A stretch of DNA of 64,000 bases from G963704535 sp963704535 (GCA_963704535.1 OY969916.1:11160001-11224000); one strand, 5' to 3'; positions 25,689 to 34,760 are shown, counted from the first letter of the stretch. A program made the numbers and translations. Notes: generated by a model not told the origin, from the letters alone.

Positions 25689-26543
25689 ATGAACGTCGCC
25701 ATCCTCGGTGCCCGTCGCGGCTACCACACCGACGAGCTTCAGCGCGCCTTATCCGCTCGCGGCCACACCAGCGCCGTCGTGCCGATCACCGCCTTGGTGG
25801 CGCGGCTGGGTGAGCGGCCGGCCCTGGCGGCGGGCGGCACGCCGCTGGACGACTGTGACGCCCTGATCGTGCGGATCATGCCGCGCGCCTCGCTGGAGCA
25901 GATCATCTTCCGCATGGATGCGCTGCATATGCTGGAGCGGCGCGGCGTGCGGGTGATCAACCGGCCCACCGCGATCGAGCGCACCGTCGACAAGTACTAT
26001 ACCTCGGCGCTGCTGGCCGAGGCCGGGCTTCCGACGCCGCGCACCGTCGTGGCCGAGCGCTGGGAGGATGCGCTGGCGGCGTTCCGGGAGCTGGGCGATG
26101 TGCTGGTCAAACCGCTGTTTGGCTCGATGGGGCGCGGTATCGTTCGCATCGACGACGAAGAGCTGGCCTACCGAGTCTTCCGGGCGCTGGAGCTGGAGCG
26201 CGCGGTCTATTACCTCCAGCGCATGGTGCCGCACGCCGGGCGCGACATCCGCGCCTTCGTCGTCGGTGGCCGGGTCGTCGCCGCGATGGAGCGCCGCGCC
26301 GAGGGCTGGCGCACCAACATCGCGCGCGGCGGGCGCGCAGCACCGATCCTCCTGAGCAACGAGTTGGAGGATCTGAGCCTGCGGGCCGCCGCTGTGGTCG
26401 GCTGCGACTATGCCGGCGTCGATCTGCTGCCCGCCGCCGACGGCGAGGTCTACGTGCTGGAAGTCAACGGCATCCCCGGCTGGGAGGGCCTGCAAACGAC
26501 GACCGAGGTCAATATCGCCGGGGCGATCGTCGATACCCTCTGA
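25689..26543 (+). CDS. RimK-type ATP-grasp ligase of the H4MPT cluster
   Basis: A 284-residue RimK/MptN-like protein: MNVAILGARRGYHTDELQRA, RVINRPTAIERTVDKYYTSA, VLVKPLFGSMGRGIVRIDDE and VYVLEVNGIPGWEGLQTTTE carry the ATP and metal sites. In archaea MptN adds glutamate to H4MPT; orthologues within methylotroph clusters (OrfY type) are thought to modify H4MPT or methylofuran. The substrate is inferred from context. Confidence 0.8.
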   Translation: MNVAILGARRGYHTDELQRALSARGHTSAVVPITALVARLGERPALAAGGTPLDDCDALIVRIMPRASLEQIIFRMDALHMLERRGVRVINRPTAIERTVDKYYTSALLAEAGLPTPRTVVAERWEDALAAFRELGDVLVKPLFGSMGRGIVRIDDEELAYRVFRALELERAVYYLQRMVPHAGRDIRAFVVGGRVVAAMERRAEGWRTNIARGGRAAPILLSNELEDLSLRAAAVVGCDYAGVDLLPAADGEVYVLEVNGIPGWEGLQTTTEVNIAGAIVDTL

Positions 26544-26616
26544 AACCCCACCCAATCCAAAGAACCGCCGCAAGCTGCGGCAAAAAAAGGAGTATAATCC
26601 TCCTCGCACACAGGGG

Positions 26617-26665
26617 CTGTTTGAAAGGGGGAGTTTGAGGGGGAAGCCCCCTCAAGAGTCCCTTT
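26617..26665. repeat. family-B hairpin element
   Basis: GAAAGGGGGAGTTTGAGGGG and the complementary CCCCCTCAAGAGTCCCTTTT arm. Just upstream, GCCGCA/TGCGGC at 26568-26582 is followed by seven A bases. Confidence 0.8.
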
Positions 26666-26731
26666 TCCACCATCAAACTCCTACGATAAATAGACTTTCA
26701 AACAGTCTCTCAGGTATCGAGAAGCGACACC

Positions 26732-27598
26732 ATGATGGACGCCCTGAGCGAAGCGATCGCGAGCGCCGTGGAGCGCGCCTGTATCCTGGAGGTCAGCGCC
26801 GAGAAGCCGGGCAATGTGACGCCGACACGCCCATTCCACGATACCTCCTGCCAGGACTTCGTTCGCAGCGCCGCCGCGATTGTGCCGGTGTTCAGGCGGG
26901 TGCGCGAGTTGGCGGTAGGCGCGCTGGTGCTGGAGGCGGTCGCGGCCACGCGGCGCGAGGTCGACCGCAACACCAACCTGGGGATCGTGCTGCTGCTGGC
27001 GCCGCTGGCGAAGGCCGCCACCGGCGACCGAGCGGGTGGCGTGGTGCTGCGCGAACGGCTGCGGGCGGTGCTGGCCGAGCTGACGCTGGACGACGCGCGC
27101 CTGGTGTACGAGGCCATCCGGCTGGCGGCGCCTGGCGGGCTTGGCACGGCCCCCCAGCACGACGTGCGCGACGCGCCGGCAGTGGACCTGCTGGTGGCGA
27201 TGGGCTCGGCCGCCGAGCGCGACAGCATCGCGCGCGAGTACGTCACGGACTACGCGATCACCTTCGAGGTGACGGCCCCGGCGCTGGTGGAGCAGCGCCG
27301 CCGGGGCCTGGCCCCCGCCGACGCGGTGGTCCAGGCCTACCTGAGCCTGCTGGCCGCCATCCCCGACACGCTGATCGCCCGCAAGCGCGGCCGCGCCGAC
27401 GCCGAGTGGGTTTCCGGCGAGGTGCGGCGGGTGCTGGCGCTTGGCGGCGTCGCGACGGCTCAGGGCCGCGCCGCGATCGGCGGCCTCGACACGCTGCTGC
27501 GCGACGAGCGGAACACTTGGAACCCCGGCACGAGCGCCGACCTGATCGCCGCCGGGCTGTTTGTGTCGCTGGTGACCACGAATGAATTCGTGGCCTGA
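26732..27598 (+). CDS. CitG/MdcB-like triphosphoribosyl-dephospho-CoA synthase family protein
   Basis: The 288-residue protein has EVSAEKPGNVTPTRPFHDTS, the family's P-loop-like N-terminal motif, NTNLGIVLLLAPLAKAA and a histidine/aspartate-rich APQHDVRDAPAVDLL. Classical CitG makes the prosthetic group precursor of citrate lyase, but no citrate lyase genes are present. Homologues are regular members of bacterial H4MPT clusters, where a ribosyl-transfer step in cofactor synthesis is suspected; this remains inference. Confidence 0.78.
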   Translation: MMDALSEAIASAVERACILEVSAEKPGNVTPTRPFHDTSCQDFVRSAAAIVPVFRRVRELAVGALVLEAVAATRREVDRNTNLGIVLLLAPLAKAATGDRAGGVVLRERLRAVLAELTLDDARLVYEAIRLAAPGGLGTAPQHDVRDAPAVDLLVAMGSAAERDSIAREYVTDYAITFEVTAPALVEQRRRGLAPADAVVQAYLSLLAAIPDTLIARKRGRADAEWVSGEVRRVLALGGVATAQGRAAIGGLDTLLRDERNTWNPGTSADLIAAGLFVSLVTTNEFVA

Positions 27599-27606
27599 AA
27601 GCCTCA

Positions 27607-27665
27607 AACACGTTAAAACGTGTTGTCGTATACTGAGAGCACATTCTCAACGTGTTTTACACGTT
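27607..27665 (+). promoter_or_regulatory. promoter with two operator-like palindromes
   Basis: The palindrome AACACGTTAAAACGTGTT (27607-27624) and a second AACGTGT/ACACGTT pair (27649-27665) flank a TATACT at 27629-27634. This arrangement suits a repressor controlling the gene at 27710. No clear -35 box is present. Confidence 0.5.
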
Positions 27666-27709
27666 TCCCGTAGCAGGCATCGAATTCATTCGATGTAGAC
27701 CGGATTATT

Positions 27710-28885
27710 GTGGCTGAACATGCAACGCTCCATCACCCCGACATCCTGATCGTCGGCGGCGGGGTGGTTGGCGCGGCGCTGGCCTATGAGCTGGCGCGGC
27801 GGGGTGCGCGCGTGCTGCTGGTCGAGCGCGGCGCGCCAGCATCCGGTGCATCCGGCGCGTCGATGGGCATGGCGCTGTGGGTCGACGCCGGGGACGCCAC
27901 CGGGCTGGAGCTGGCGCGGCGCGGGATGCGGCGCTACGATACGCTCGCCGATGAGCTGGCGGCGCCGGTGGGCTTTCGCCCGCGCAAATCGCTGGTGCTG
28001 GCATACGACGACGGTACGCTCGACGGCCTGCGGCGGGCGGCGGATCGGTTTCGGGCCGCCGGCATGGCGGCCGAGATCGTGGGCGCTGCTGATCTCGCGC
28101 GGCACGAGCCGGCCCTAGCGGCCGACGGGTGGGCAGGCGCGCTGGCCTGCCGCCAGGGCCAAGTCCACGTCGCCCGGCTGATCGACGCCTACCTCGACGC
28201 GGCGCGTAGGCATGGTGCGGTGGTGCTGGCGCAAACCGAGGTCACCGGATTTACGCTCGCCGGCGACCAAATCGCACAGGTGCGAACGACGCAGGGGTCG
28301 ATCGCGGCGGGCCAGGTGCTGCTGGCCGCCGGCGCCTGGACGCGACGGCTGGCGGCCATGCTCGATCGCGACCTGCCGATCTACGCTACCCACGGGCAGG
28401 CCGCGATCACGGCGCCGCTGCCGCCGCTGCTGCACACGCTGCTCATGGTCGCGCCGGGGACGCGCACCCAAGCCGAGCGGCAGGCGGTCCAGGCGCTGGC
28501 TGGAGGTCGTTGGGAAGATTGGACCGGCGAGCTGAGAGCACAGGATTGCGCGATTGCCCAGGCTGACGACGGGCGGGTCGTGATCGGCCAGGTCAGCCGG
28601 GTCAGCGCCCGCGCCTCGCTGCCGGCACGGGAGGAAGATGCCGACCGCATCCAAGCCGCCGCTGTGCGCCTCGTGCCGGCGCTTCAGCACCTGGCGCTCC
28701 AGCGTACCTGGGTCGCGCCGGTGCCGTTCACGCCCGATCACCGGCCGCTGCTTGGTCCGCTCGGCCACCTCGTCAATCTGTGGGTGGCGGCCGGGCTGAA
28801 GAGCGCCCTTAGTCAGGCGCCGGCCGTCGCCGAGCTTCTGGCGGGCTGGATAATCGAGGGCCGGGGCGACCCGCTCCTGGTCTAA
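27710..28885 (+). CDS. FAD-dependent amine/amino-acid oxidoreductase (DAO family)
   Basis: The 391-residue protein, from a GTG start, has an FAD motif ILIVGGGVVGAALAYELARR, ERGAPASGASGASMGMALW and the C-terminal FTPDHRPLLGPLGHLVNLWV with GLKSALSQAPAVAELL. DAO-family members oxidise glycine, sarcosine or similar amines, and sarcosine-type substrates release formaldehyde. A formaldehyde-producing oxidase inside a formaldehyde-oxidising cluster is an appealing reading but is inference. It has its own operator-like promoter upstream. Confidence 0.75.
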   Translation: MAEHATLHHPDILIVGGGVVGAALAYELARRGARVLLVERGAPASGASGASMGMALWVDAGDATGLELARRGMRRYDTLADELAAPVGFRPRKSLVLAYDDGTLDGLRRAADRFRAAGMAAEIVGAADLARHEPALAADGWAGALACRQGQVHVARLIDAYLDAARRHGAVVLAQTEVTGFTLAGDQIAQVRTTQGSIAAGQVLLAAGAWTRRLAAMLDRDLPIYATHGQAAITAPLPPLLHTLLMVAPGTRTQAERQAVQALAGGRWEDWTGELRAQDCAIAQADDGRVVIGQVSRVSARASLPAREEDADRIQAAAVRLVPALQHLALQRTWVAPVPFTPDHRPLLGPLGHLVNLWVAAGLKSALSQAPAVAELLAGWIIEGRGDPLLV

Positions 28886-28930
28886 AAAAGGGAGTTTGAG
28901 GGGTTGCCCCTCAAGAATCCCTTTTCACCA
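28886..28930. repeat. family-B hairpin element
   Basis: AAAAGGGAGTTTGAGGGG, then CCCCTCAAGAATCCCTTTT, forming a stem with a T-run, starting within the stop codon of the oxidoreductase gene. It could act as an intrinsic terminator. Confidence 0.8.
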
Positions 28931-28944
28931 CGGATGAGGTGTAT

Positions 28945-29431
28945 ATGAGCAGCTTTCAAGTCCACGTCACGAAAGATTACCTGGTGTTCTGTGCCGGCCA
29001 CTTTATCACCTACGAAGGCAGCCAGTGCGAGACGCTGCACGGCCACAACTACCGGGTGGCCGTCACCCTCAACGGGCCGGTCGACGAGAATTTCTATGTG
29101 TTTGACTTCACCACGCTGAAGAAGCTCCATGAAGCGCATCGTCGACGAACTCGATCACCGGATGCTCCTGCCGCTGCACAACCCGTTGCTCCAGCTCCAA
29201 GAGGAGGAGGACGGCATCTGGGTGCGCTACAAGGAGCGCCGCTTTTTCTTCCCGCGCTCCGACGTCGTGCTGCTGCCGATCCCGAACACCACCGCCGAGA
29301 TGCTCGCGCGGCACCTGTGCGGCCGGGTCAAGCAGGAACTGTCCCAGCGCGGCACCTTGTTGCTGACCGAGATCGCGATCGAGGTTGAGGAATCGTTCGG
29401 CCAGTCGGCGATCTACCGCGAGCCGATCTAG
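28945..29431 (+). CDS. 6-pyruvoyl-tetrahydropterin synthase family protein, one frameshift
   Basis: The first frame gives FQVHVTKDYLVFCAGHFITY and ETLHGHNYRVAVTLNGPVDE with the zinc-binding histidines of PTPS/QueD. After FTTLKKL an extra C near 29129 shifts the frame to MKRIVDELDHRMLLPLHNPL, which continues to the stop at 29431, giving about 161 residues. In the H4MPT pathway such a protein may convert the MptA product toward 6-hydroxymethyl-dihydropterin; the activity is inferred. It lies just before the FolK-MptA fusion. Confidence 0.8.
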
Positions 29432-29440
29432 AGGCTGCCT

Positions 29441-29486
29441 GAAAAGGGGGGAGTTTGAGGGGGGCTGCCCCCTCAAGACCCCTATC
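29441..29486. repeat. family-B hairpin element
   Basis: CTGAAAAGGGGGGAGTTTGA and complementary CCCCCTCAAGACCCCTATCC, between the PTPS gene and the FolK-MptA gene. Confidence 0.8.
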
Positions 29487-29505
29487 CACCAGAAGAGAGC
29501 TTACT

Positions 29506-30975
29506 ATGAATGACCAGCAGACCGTCTACCTCGCCCTCGGCTCCAACCTGGGCGATCGACAGAGCAACCTGCTCGAAGCGATCCATATGCTCGGCGAGCG
29601 CGTGAGCGTGGAGCAGCTTTCGTCGATCTATGAGACCGAGCCGGCCTATTACGAGGACCAGCCGCGCTTCCTGAATATGGTCTGCCGCGGCCACACCACC
29701 TTACCACCCGACCAGTTGTTGCGCTTCCTCAAGCGTGTCGAGCGGCGGCTCGGCCGCCAGCCGACGGTGCGCTACGGCCCACGCCCGATCGACCTTGACA
29801 TCCTGCTCTACGGCGATCTCCAGCTCGATCTGGACGACCTGACCATCCCGCACCCGCGCTTCGCCGAGCGCCCGTTCGTGCTGGCGCCGCTCGCGGAGAT
29901 CGCGCCCGGCCTGGTTCCGCCCGGCTTCGACACGACTATCGCCGAGCTAGCGCGGCGCGTCGGCCCCGACGGCACGATCGTGCGCGACCGCGGCAGCCTG
30001 ACCACACGGCTCGAACGCGACGTGCAGAACGAGCTTCCGCCCGCCCAGATCGGGCTGAGCCGGGTCGGCGTCACCGGCATGCACCGGATCATCCGTATCT
30101 CCGATGGCGCCCGCGATAACCTCTTCTACGCCGAGCTGAGCCTGTTTGTGGAGCTGGACCCGCGCCAGAAGGGCGCCCACATGTCGCGCTTCAGCGACAC
30201 GGTTGAAGAGGTGCTCGACGAGATCGGCAGCCAGGAGGTCCCCGACGTCGAGTCGCTGGCCGAGCGGATCGCACGGCAGCTTGTGGCCGAGCAGCGCGCC
30301 GCCCGCTCCGATGTCGAGATCCGCGCCCGCTTCCCGCTGACCCGCCGCGCGCCGGTCTCCGGCAAGCCCTCGCAGGAGATCTACACGCTGATCGGGATCG
30401 CCGCCGCCACGCCGACCGGCGCCGTCCGGCTGGTCGGCGTCGAGGCCGAGGGCATGATGGCCTGCCCCTGCGCCCAGGATATGGTCGCCACCACCGCCCG
30501 CCAGGCGCTCCTCGACGAGGGCCTCCCGCCCGACCTGGTGGAGCGCGCCCTGCAGGTCATTCCGGTCGCCACGCATAACCAGCGCGGGCGTGGCACACTG
30601 ATCGTCGGCGCCGACCAGCCGATCCGCGCCGAGGACCTGGTCGGGATCGTCGAGGCGTCGATGAGTGCCGAGACCTACGATCTGCTCAAGCGCCCCGACG
30701 AGCTGTTCGTCGTCGGCAAAGCCCACCGCCACCCGCGCTTCGTCGAGGACGCCGTTCGCGAGATGCTCTACAGCGTGGTCGAAAACTATCCTGACCTGCC
30801 CGACTGGAGCTTTCTCTACTCCAAGCAGATCAACTTCGAGACCATCCACAAGCATGAGGTCTACGCCGAGCGCGCGGCCACGCTGGCCGAGCTACACTGC
30901 GAGATCGCCGGGGAGCCGGCCGGCAGCCCCACCACGACGCTCAACCGCTGGCTGGACGCGCGCCTGGGCCGATGA
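29506..30975 (+). CDS. FolK-MptA/FolE2 fusion: HPPK domain plus type-IB GTP cyclohydrolase
   Basis: This 489-residue protein joins two pterin enzymes. Residues 1-165 are 6-hydroxymethyl-dihydropterin pyrophosphokinase (YLALGSNLGDRQSNL, SSIYETEPAYYEDQPRFLNM, YGPRPIDLDILLYGD). Residues about 185-489 are GTP cyclohydrolase of the FolE2/MptA family (DPRQKGAHMSRFSDTVEEVL, EAEGMMACPCAQDMVATTAR with metal ligands). MptA opens GTP for the first step of H4MPT synthesis and HPPK activates the pterin for coupling. No stop or frameshift separates them, so the fusion is genuine in this sequence. Confidence 0.88.
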   Translation: MNDQQTVYLALGSNLGDRQSNLLEAIHMLGERVSVEQLSSIYETEPAYYEDQPRFLNMVCRGHTTLPPDQLLRFLKRVERRLGRQPTVRYGPRPIDLDILLYGDLQLDLDDLTIPHPRFAERPFVLAPLAEIAPGLVPPGFDTTIAELARRVGPDGTIVRDRGSLTTRLERDVQNELPPAQIGLSRVGVTGMHRIIRISDGARDNLFYAELSLFVELDPRQKGAHMSRFSDTVEEVLDEIGSQEVPDVESLAERIARQLVAEQRAARSDVEIRARFPLTRRAPVSGKPSQEIYTLIGIAAATPTGAVRLVGVEAEGMMACPCAQDMVATTARQALLDEGLPPDLVERALQVIPVATHNQRGRGTLIVGADQPIRAEDLVGIVEASMSAETYDLLKRPDELFVVGKAHRHPRFVEDAVREMLYSVVENYPDLPDWSFLYSKQINFETIHKHEVYAERAATLAELHCEIAGEPAGSPTTTLNRWLDARLGR

Positions 30976-31050
30976 GCGAAGACACACGCAACACGTTTCA
31001 CGTTTCACGTTTCACGCATCAAGATAATCGTAAATCGAAGGAGGATGACC

Positions 31051-31429
31051 ATGTCAGACAAGGAAAAGCAGCGCGCCTACACCGAGGCGGAGGTCCAGGA
31101 GCGGCTGGATCGCGAGCTGCCCGACTGGTACCTGGAGAACGGCTGGATTCGCCGCTACTACAAGACCGACGGCTGGCAGGCGACGATGATGCTGGTCAAC
31201 ACGATCGGCTACCTGGCCGAAGCCGCCTACCACCACCCCGACCTGACGGTCTCCTGGGCCAAGGTCTGGGTCAAGCTTCAGAACCACCAGGCCGGCGGCA
31301 TCACCGACAAAGACTTCCGAACTGGCCAAGAAGATCGAGGAGACGGTGCTGTGGCGGCCCGAAGCCAACTCACCCCTGGCCCCCGGCACGCCCAACAAGT
31401 GGGTGCGCAGCGGCGAGAAACCCAAGTAG
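31051..31429 (+). CDS. pterin-4a-carbinolamine dehydratase-like protein, one frameshift
   Basis: MSDKEKQRAYTEAEVQERLD, then LPDWYLENGWIRRYYKTDGW and AEAAYHHPDLTVSWAKVWVK, the paired-histidine active site of the PCD/DCoH family. An extra C near 31317 moves the true ending (ELAKKIEETVLWRPE, then NKWVRSGEKPK) to another frame with stop at 31427-31429. Length is about 126 residues. PCD-like proteins in H4MPT clusters probably act on pterin intermediates. AAGGAGG is six bases before the chosen ATG. Confidence 0.8.
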
Positions 31430-31435
31430 TTTTAT

Positions 31436-31498
31436 GAAGGGGTGAAAGGGTGAAGGGGTGACATCTGATTCACCCCTTCACCCCTTCACCCCTTCAAG
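31436..31498. repeat. family M inverted word repeat (GAAGGGGTGAAAGGG)
   Basis: GAAGGGGTGAAAGGGTGAAG, GGGTGACATC, then GATTCACCCCTTCACCCCTT and CACCCCTTC. The arms are complementary and lie directly before the next GTG start. Confidence 0.8.
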
Positions 31499-31507
31499 GA
31501 TTCCTCT

Positions 31508-32897
31508 GTGCCAGAGAAGATTCTCTTCGTGACGGGGCGGCTGGCCGAGCCGGCCCTGCGCCGCACCCTGGCCCAGATGCCGCCCGCCTTCGTTTGCGAG
31601 GTGGCCGTGCTGCGCATCTCGGTGGCCGCGCTGATGACGACCGCCTGGATCGCCAGGTACCTGGAGCCGCCGCCGGGCTGCGACCTCATCCTGATCCCCG
31701 GCCTGTGCCAGGGCGACTTGGCCGAGATCGAGGATCGTTTCGGGGTGCCCGCCCGGCGCGGCCCCAAAGATCTCCAGGATATCCCGCGCTTCTTTGGCCA
31801 GCCTGCCGAGCGCCCCGGCTACGGCGACTACAGCATCGAGATCGTGGCCGAGATCCAGGATGCGCCGGCCCTCGATGACCAACGGCTGCTGGCCCGCGCC
31901 GCCGCCTACCGCGCCAGCGGCGCCGACGTGATCGACCTGGGCATCGGCCCCGGCCACCACGACGCCGATGTCGGCCGCGCTGTGCGGCTGCTCAAGCAGG
32001 TCGGCTACCGGGTGAGCATCGACACGCTCGACCCGCAGCTCATCCGCGCCGCCGACGCCGCCGGGGCCGACTACGTGCTCAGCCTCGACGGGAGCAATCT
32101 GGAGCTGGCCCGCGAGCTGCGCGCCATCCCGGTGATCATCCCCGACGCCGAGGGCAGCGTTGAGACGCTCTGGCACAACGTCGACCAGGTGCGCGCCTGG
32201 GGCCGCCCGCATATCGTCGATCCGATCGTACAGCCGATCGGCTTCGGCTTCGCGCGCTCGCTCTACCATCTGTACCTAGCGCGCCAGCGCTACCCCGACG
32301 CCCAGACTCATGCTGGGGGCGCACCACCTTAGCGAGCTGATCGACGCCGATACCACCGGAGTGAACGCGCTCATGCTCGGCATCGCCCAGGAGCTACGCG
32401 CCAGCTTCGTGCTCACCACCGAGGTCGCCACTTGGGCGCAAGGCAGCGTGCGCGAGCTGGACATCGCGCGGCGGCTGATGCACTACGCGGTGACGCGCGG
32501 CGTGCTGCCCAAGAACCTCGACGATCGCCTGCTGACGGTGCGCGACCGCCGGGTGATCCCACAGAGCGAGGCCGAGCTGCGCGAGTTGCAATCGGCGATC
32601 ACCGACCCGAACTTCCGTATCTTCGCCGCCGCCGGCCAGATCTACGTGTTCAATGCCGATGTCTTCGCCCACGGCACCGACAGAGAGGCGATTTTTAATC
32701 AGCTCGGCGTCGAGGACGCCAGTCACGCCTTCTACCTGGGCCACGAGCTGACCAAGGCGCAACTCGCGCTCCAGCTCGGCAAGCACTACCGCCAGGACGA
32801 GGCGCTCCGCTGGGGCTACCTGACCGCCGAGGAGCAGCCCGCCCATGCCCGGCGCGTCACATTGAGCCGGCGCAATCGCCGCAAGCAGCGCTCGTAG
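31508..32897 (+). CDS. DUF6513 plus dihydropteroate-synthase-like protein of H4MPT synthesis, one frameshift
   Basis: The protein starts at GTG (PEKILFVTGRLAEPALRRTL, the DUF6513 region) and runs into a TIM-barrel of dihydropteroate synthase type: ASGADVIDLGIGPGHH, VSIDTLDPQLIRAADAAGAD and PHIVDPIVQPIGFGFARSLY. An extra C near 32303 shifts the frame to LMLGAHHLSELIDADTTGVN, continuing to 32897. Total about 462 residues. In H4MPT users it is the proposed enzyme that couples the activated pterin to beta-RFA phosphate made by MptG. Confidence 0.85.
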
Positions 32898-33001
32898 AAA
32901 GGCCCGCTCTCTCGCAAAATTGTCATTTCGAAATTTATGAAATGCTGCTAGAATGTATCTACCCACATCTTCATATCTAATCATCACAACGAGGTAACAA
33001 C

Positions 33002-34144
33002 GTGACCATCAATCGACTAGCCGGGCTCGTTGTGGCGCTCATGCTGGGGCAGCTCATGGGGCTTGGCACTGGCATGGCGTACGCGTCGCAGTCATGCGTG
33101 AGCCCAAAGGGCGTGGGCGGGTGCTTTCCATCGATCCAGGCTGCGGTCGACGCCGCCGCCCCCGGCACCACAATTCTAATCAACGCTGGCACCTACGCCG
33201 AGCAGGTCACCATCATCGGCAAGGACCTCACGCTGAGCGGGCAAAAGGGCACGATTATCCGCGCGCCGGCTGGCATGGCGCAGACGCTGCTGCCCGAGGA
33301 AACCCGGCGCGCAATCATCGGCGTCAAGGACGCCACCGTCGCTATCAACGCCCTCACGATCGACGGCGCGCGCTCGGCCAAGGTCAATCCAGGGCTAGTC
33401 GGCATCTTATATGCACAAGCCGGCGGCGAGATTCGCAAGAATACGGTGAAGGATGTCGGGTTTGCACGCCCGGTGCGCGCGTACGAAGGTGAAGGGATCG
33501 TCGTTGTCAACCGATCCGCCACGCCGCGCACCGTCACGATCGCCGAGAACCGGGTCGCTGGGTTCAACTCCGTGGGGATCATCGTCGGCGGTTTCGCCAG
33601 CATCGACAACCCAACCTTTGGCTTCTTGACCGCGCATGTCGTTAAGAACACCGTCGTCGGCGCTGGCGCGACTAACACGATTGAGCAGTTCGGCATCCAG
33701 TACGGCCTCTACACGATCGAGCATCATATCACCGGCACCTTGAGCGAGAACCAAGTCAGCAATGTGCGTTATACCGGGCGATCAGGCTTCTCGGCAGTTG
33801 CGATCGCCGTCGTCGGCGCCTATGATGTTCCGGTGCAAAAGAATGTCATCGCCAATGCACAGCGCGGCATCGATCTCCAATACCTGTCCAGCGGCATCCA
33901 GGTCGTGAAAAACACAATCCGTGGGCCGACCTCGCAAGCGACCGGCTACCAGGGCATTGGGGTGACCGGCAACCGCAGCCGGATCGCGGAGAACTCCTTG
34001 ACCAACCTGGAAATCGGGATCAGGCTCTATAATGACCAATATATCGGCTTCGCCGAGAACGCCACGGTGGTCAAGAACCGCTTCCAGCGCGTGGCTCAGG
34101 CCGTTGTCAAGGAGCGTGGCGCATCTGCGATCCGGGCGGAGTAG
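33002..34144 (+). CDS. secreted right-handed parallel beta-helix protein
   Basis: From a GTG start, an N-terminal signal peptide (LAGLVVALMLGQLMGLGTGM, then AYAS) precedes IQAAVDAAAPGTTILINAGT, the usual entry of pectate-lyase-like beta helices, and repeated rungs such as IRKNTVKDVGFA, IAENRVAGFNSVGIIVGGF, VQKNVIANAQRGIDLQYLSS and IAENSLTNLEIGIRLYND. Total 380 residues. No catalytic site is evident; it may bind or cleave a polysaccharide. A TGCTAGAAT extended -10 at 32946-32954 suggests its own promoter. Its place within the H4MPT cluster is unexplained. Confidence 0.75.
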   Translation: MTINRLAGLVVALMLGQLMGLGTGMAYASQSCVSPKGVGGCFPSIQAAVDAAAPGTTILINAGTYAEQVTIIGKDLTLSGQKGTIIRAPAGMAQTLLPEETRRAIIGVKDATVAINALTIDGARSAKVNPGLVGILYAQAGGEIRKNTVKDVGFARPVRAYEGEGIVVVNRSATPRTVTIAENRVAGFNSVGIIVGGFASIDNPTFGFLTAHVVKNTVVGAGATNTIEQFGIQYGLYTIEHHITGTLSENQVSNVRYTGRSGFSAVAIAVVGAYDVPVQKNVIANAQRGIDLQYLSSGIQVVKNTIRGPTSQATGYQGIGVTGNRSRIAENSLTNLEIGIRLYNDQYIGFAENATVVKNRFQRVAQAVVKERGASAIRAE

Positions 34145-34148
34145 AACG

Positions 34149-34706
34149 GTGATTATCGAGAGCATCCTCACCACCATGGACGAGCATGGCAAGGTCAATT
34201 TCGCGCCCATGGGGGTCGAGTGGGGCGAGCGGCAGATCGTGATTAAGCCATACCAGGAAACCACGACGTTCCGCAATCTGCTGGCGACTCGCGCGGCGGT
34301 GCTCAACCTGACCGACAATGTGATGATCTTCGCCCAGGGCGCGCTCGGCGACCCGCAGTTCCCCGCTGTTCCCGCCACCGTCGTACGCGGCGTCGTGCTG
34401 GAGGACGCATGCTCCTGGCGCGAGCTGGAGGTGCGCGAGGTCGATACCAGCGGCCTGCGCGCCCGCATCGTCGCCCAGGTGATTCACCACGGCTTCCGGC
34501 GCGAGTTCCTGGGCTTCAACCGGGCGCGCCACGCCGTCCTGGAGGCCGCCATCCTGGCCACACGCACCCGCTTCCTCCCACGCGAGCAGATCCTGTCCGA
34601 GCTGGAGCGCCTGCAAGTGATCGTCGGCAAAACCGCCGGCCCGCAGGAGCACGCCGCGATGGCCTTCGTCACCGACTTCGTCCAGGCCGCCTTCGCAGGA
34701 GATTAG
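34149..34706 (+). CDS. DUF447 family flavin-reductase-like protein of the H4MPT cluster
   Basis: The 185-residue protein, likely from GTG 34149, reads IIESILTTMDEHGKVNFAPM, ATRAAVLNLTDNVMIFAQGA and GFNRARHAVLEAAILATRTR, the split-barrel DUF447 pattern. DUF447 genes accompany mptG and DHPS-like genes in archaea and methylotrophs and are needed for or linked with H4MPT synthesis; the reaction, perhaps a pterin reduction, is not established. The stop falls in a family-A repeat. Confidence 0.75.
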   Translation: MIIESILTTMDEHGKVNFAPMGVEWGERQIVIKPYQETTTFRNLLATRAAVLNLTDNVMIFAQGALGDPQFPAVPATVVRGVVLEDACSWRELEVREVDTSGLRARIVAQVIHHGFRREFLGFNRARHAVLEAAILATRTRFLPREQILSELERLQVIVGKTAGPQEHAAMAFVTDFVQAAFAGD

Positions 34707-34760
34707 AGATTAGAGATTAGAGATTGTCCGAGAATCTCTAATCTCCAATCTCCAATCCCC
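34704..34760. repeat. family-A inverted tandem repeat
   Basis: GATTAGAGATTAGAGATTAG words followed by GAATCTCTAATCTCCAATCT; it provides the DUF447 stop and ends about 40 bases before mptG. Confidence 0.85.
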
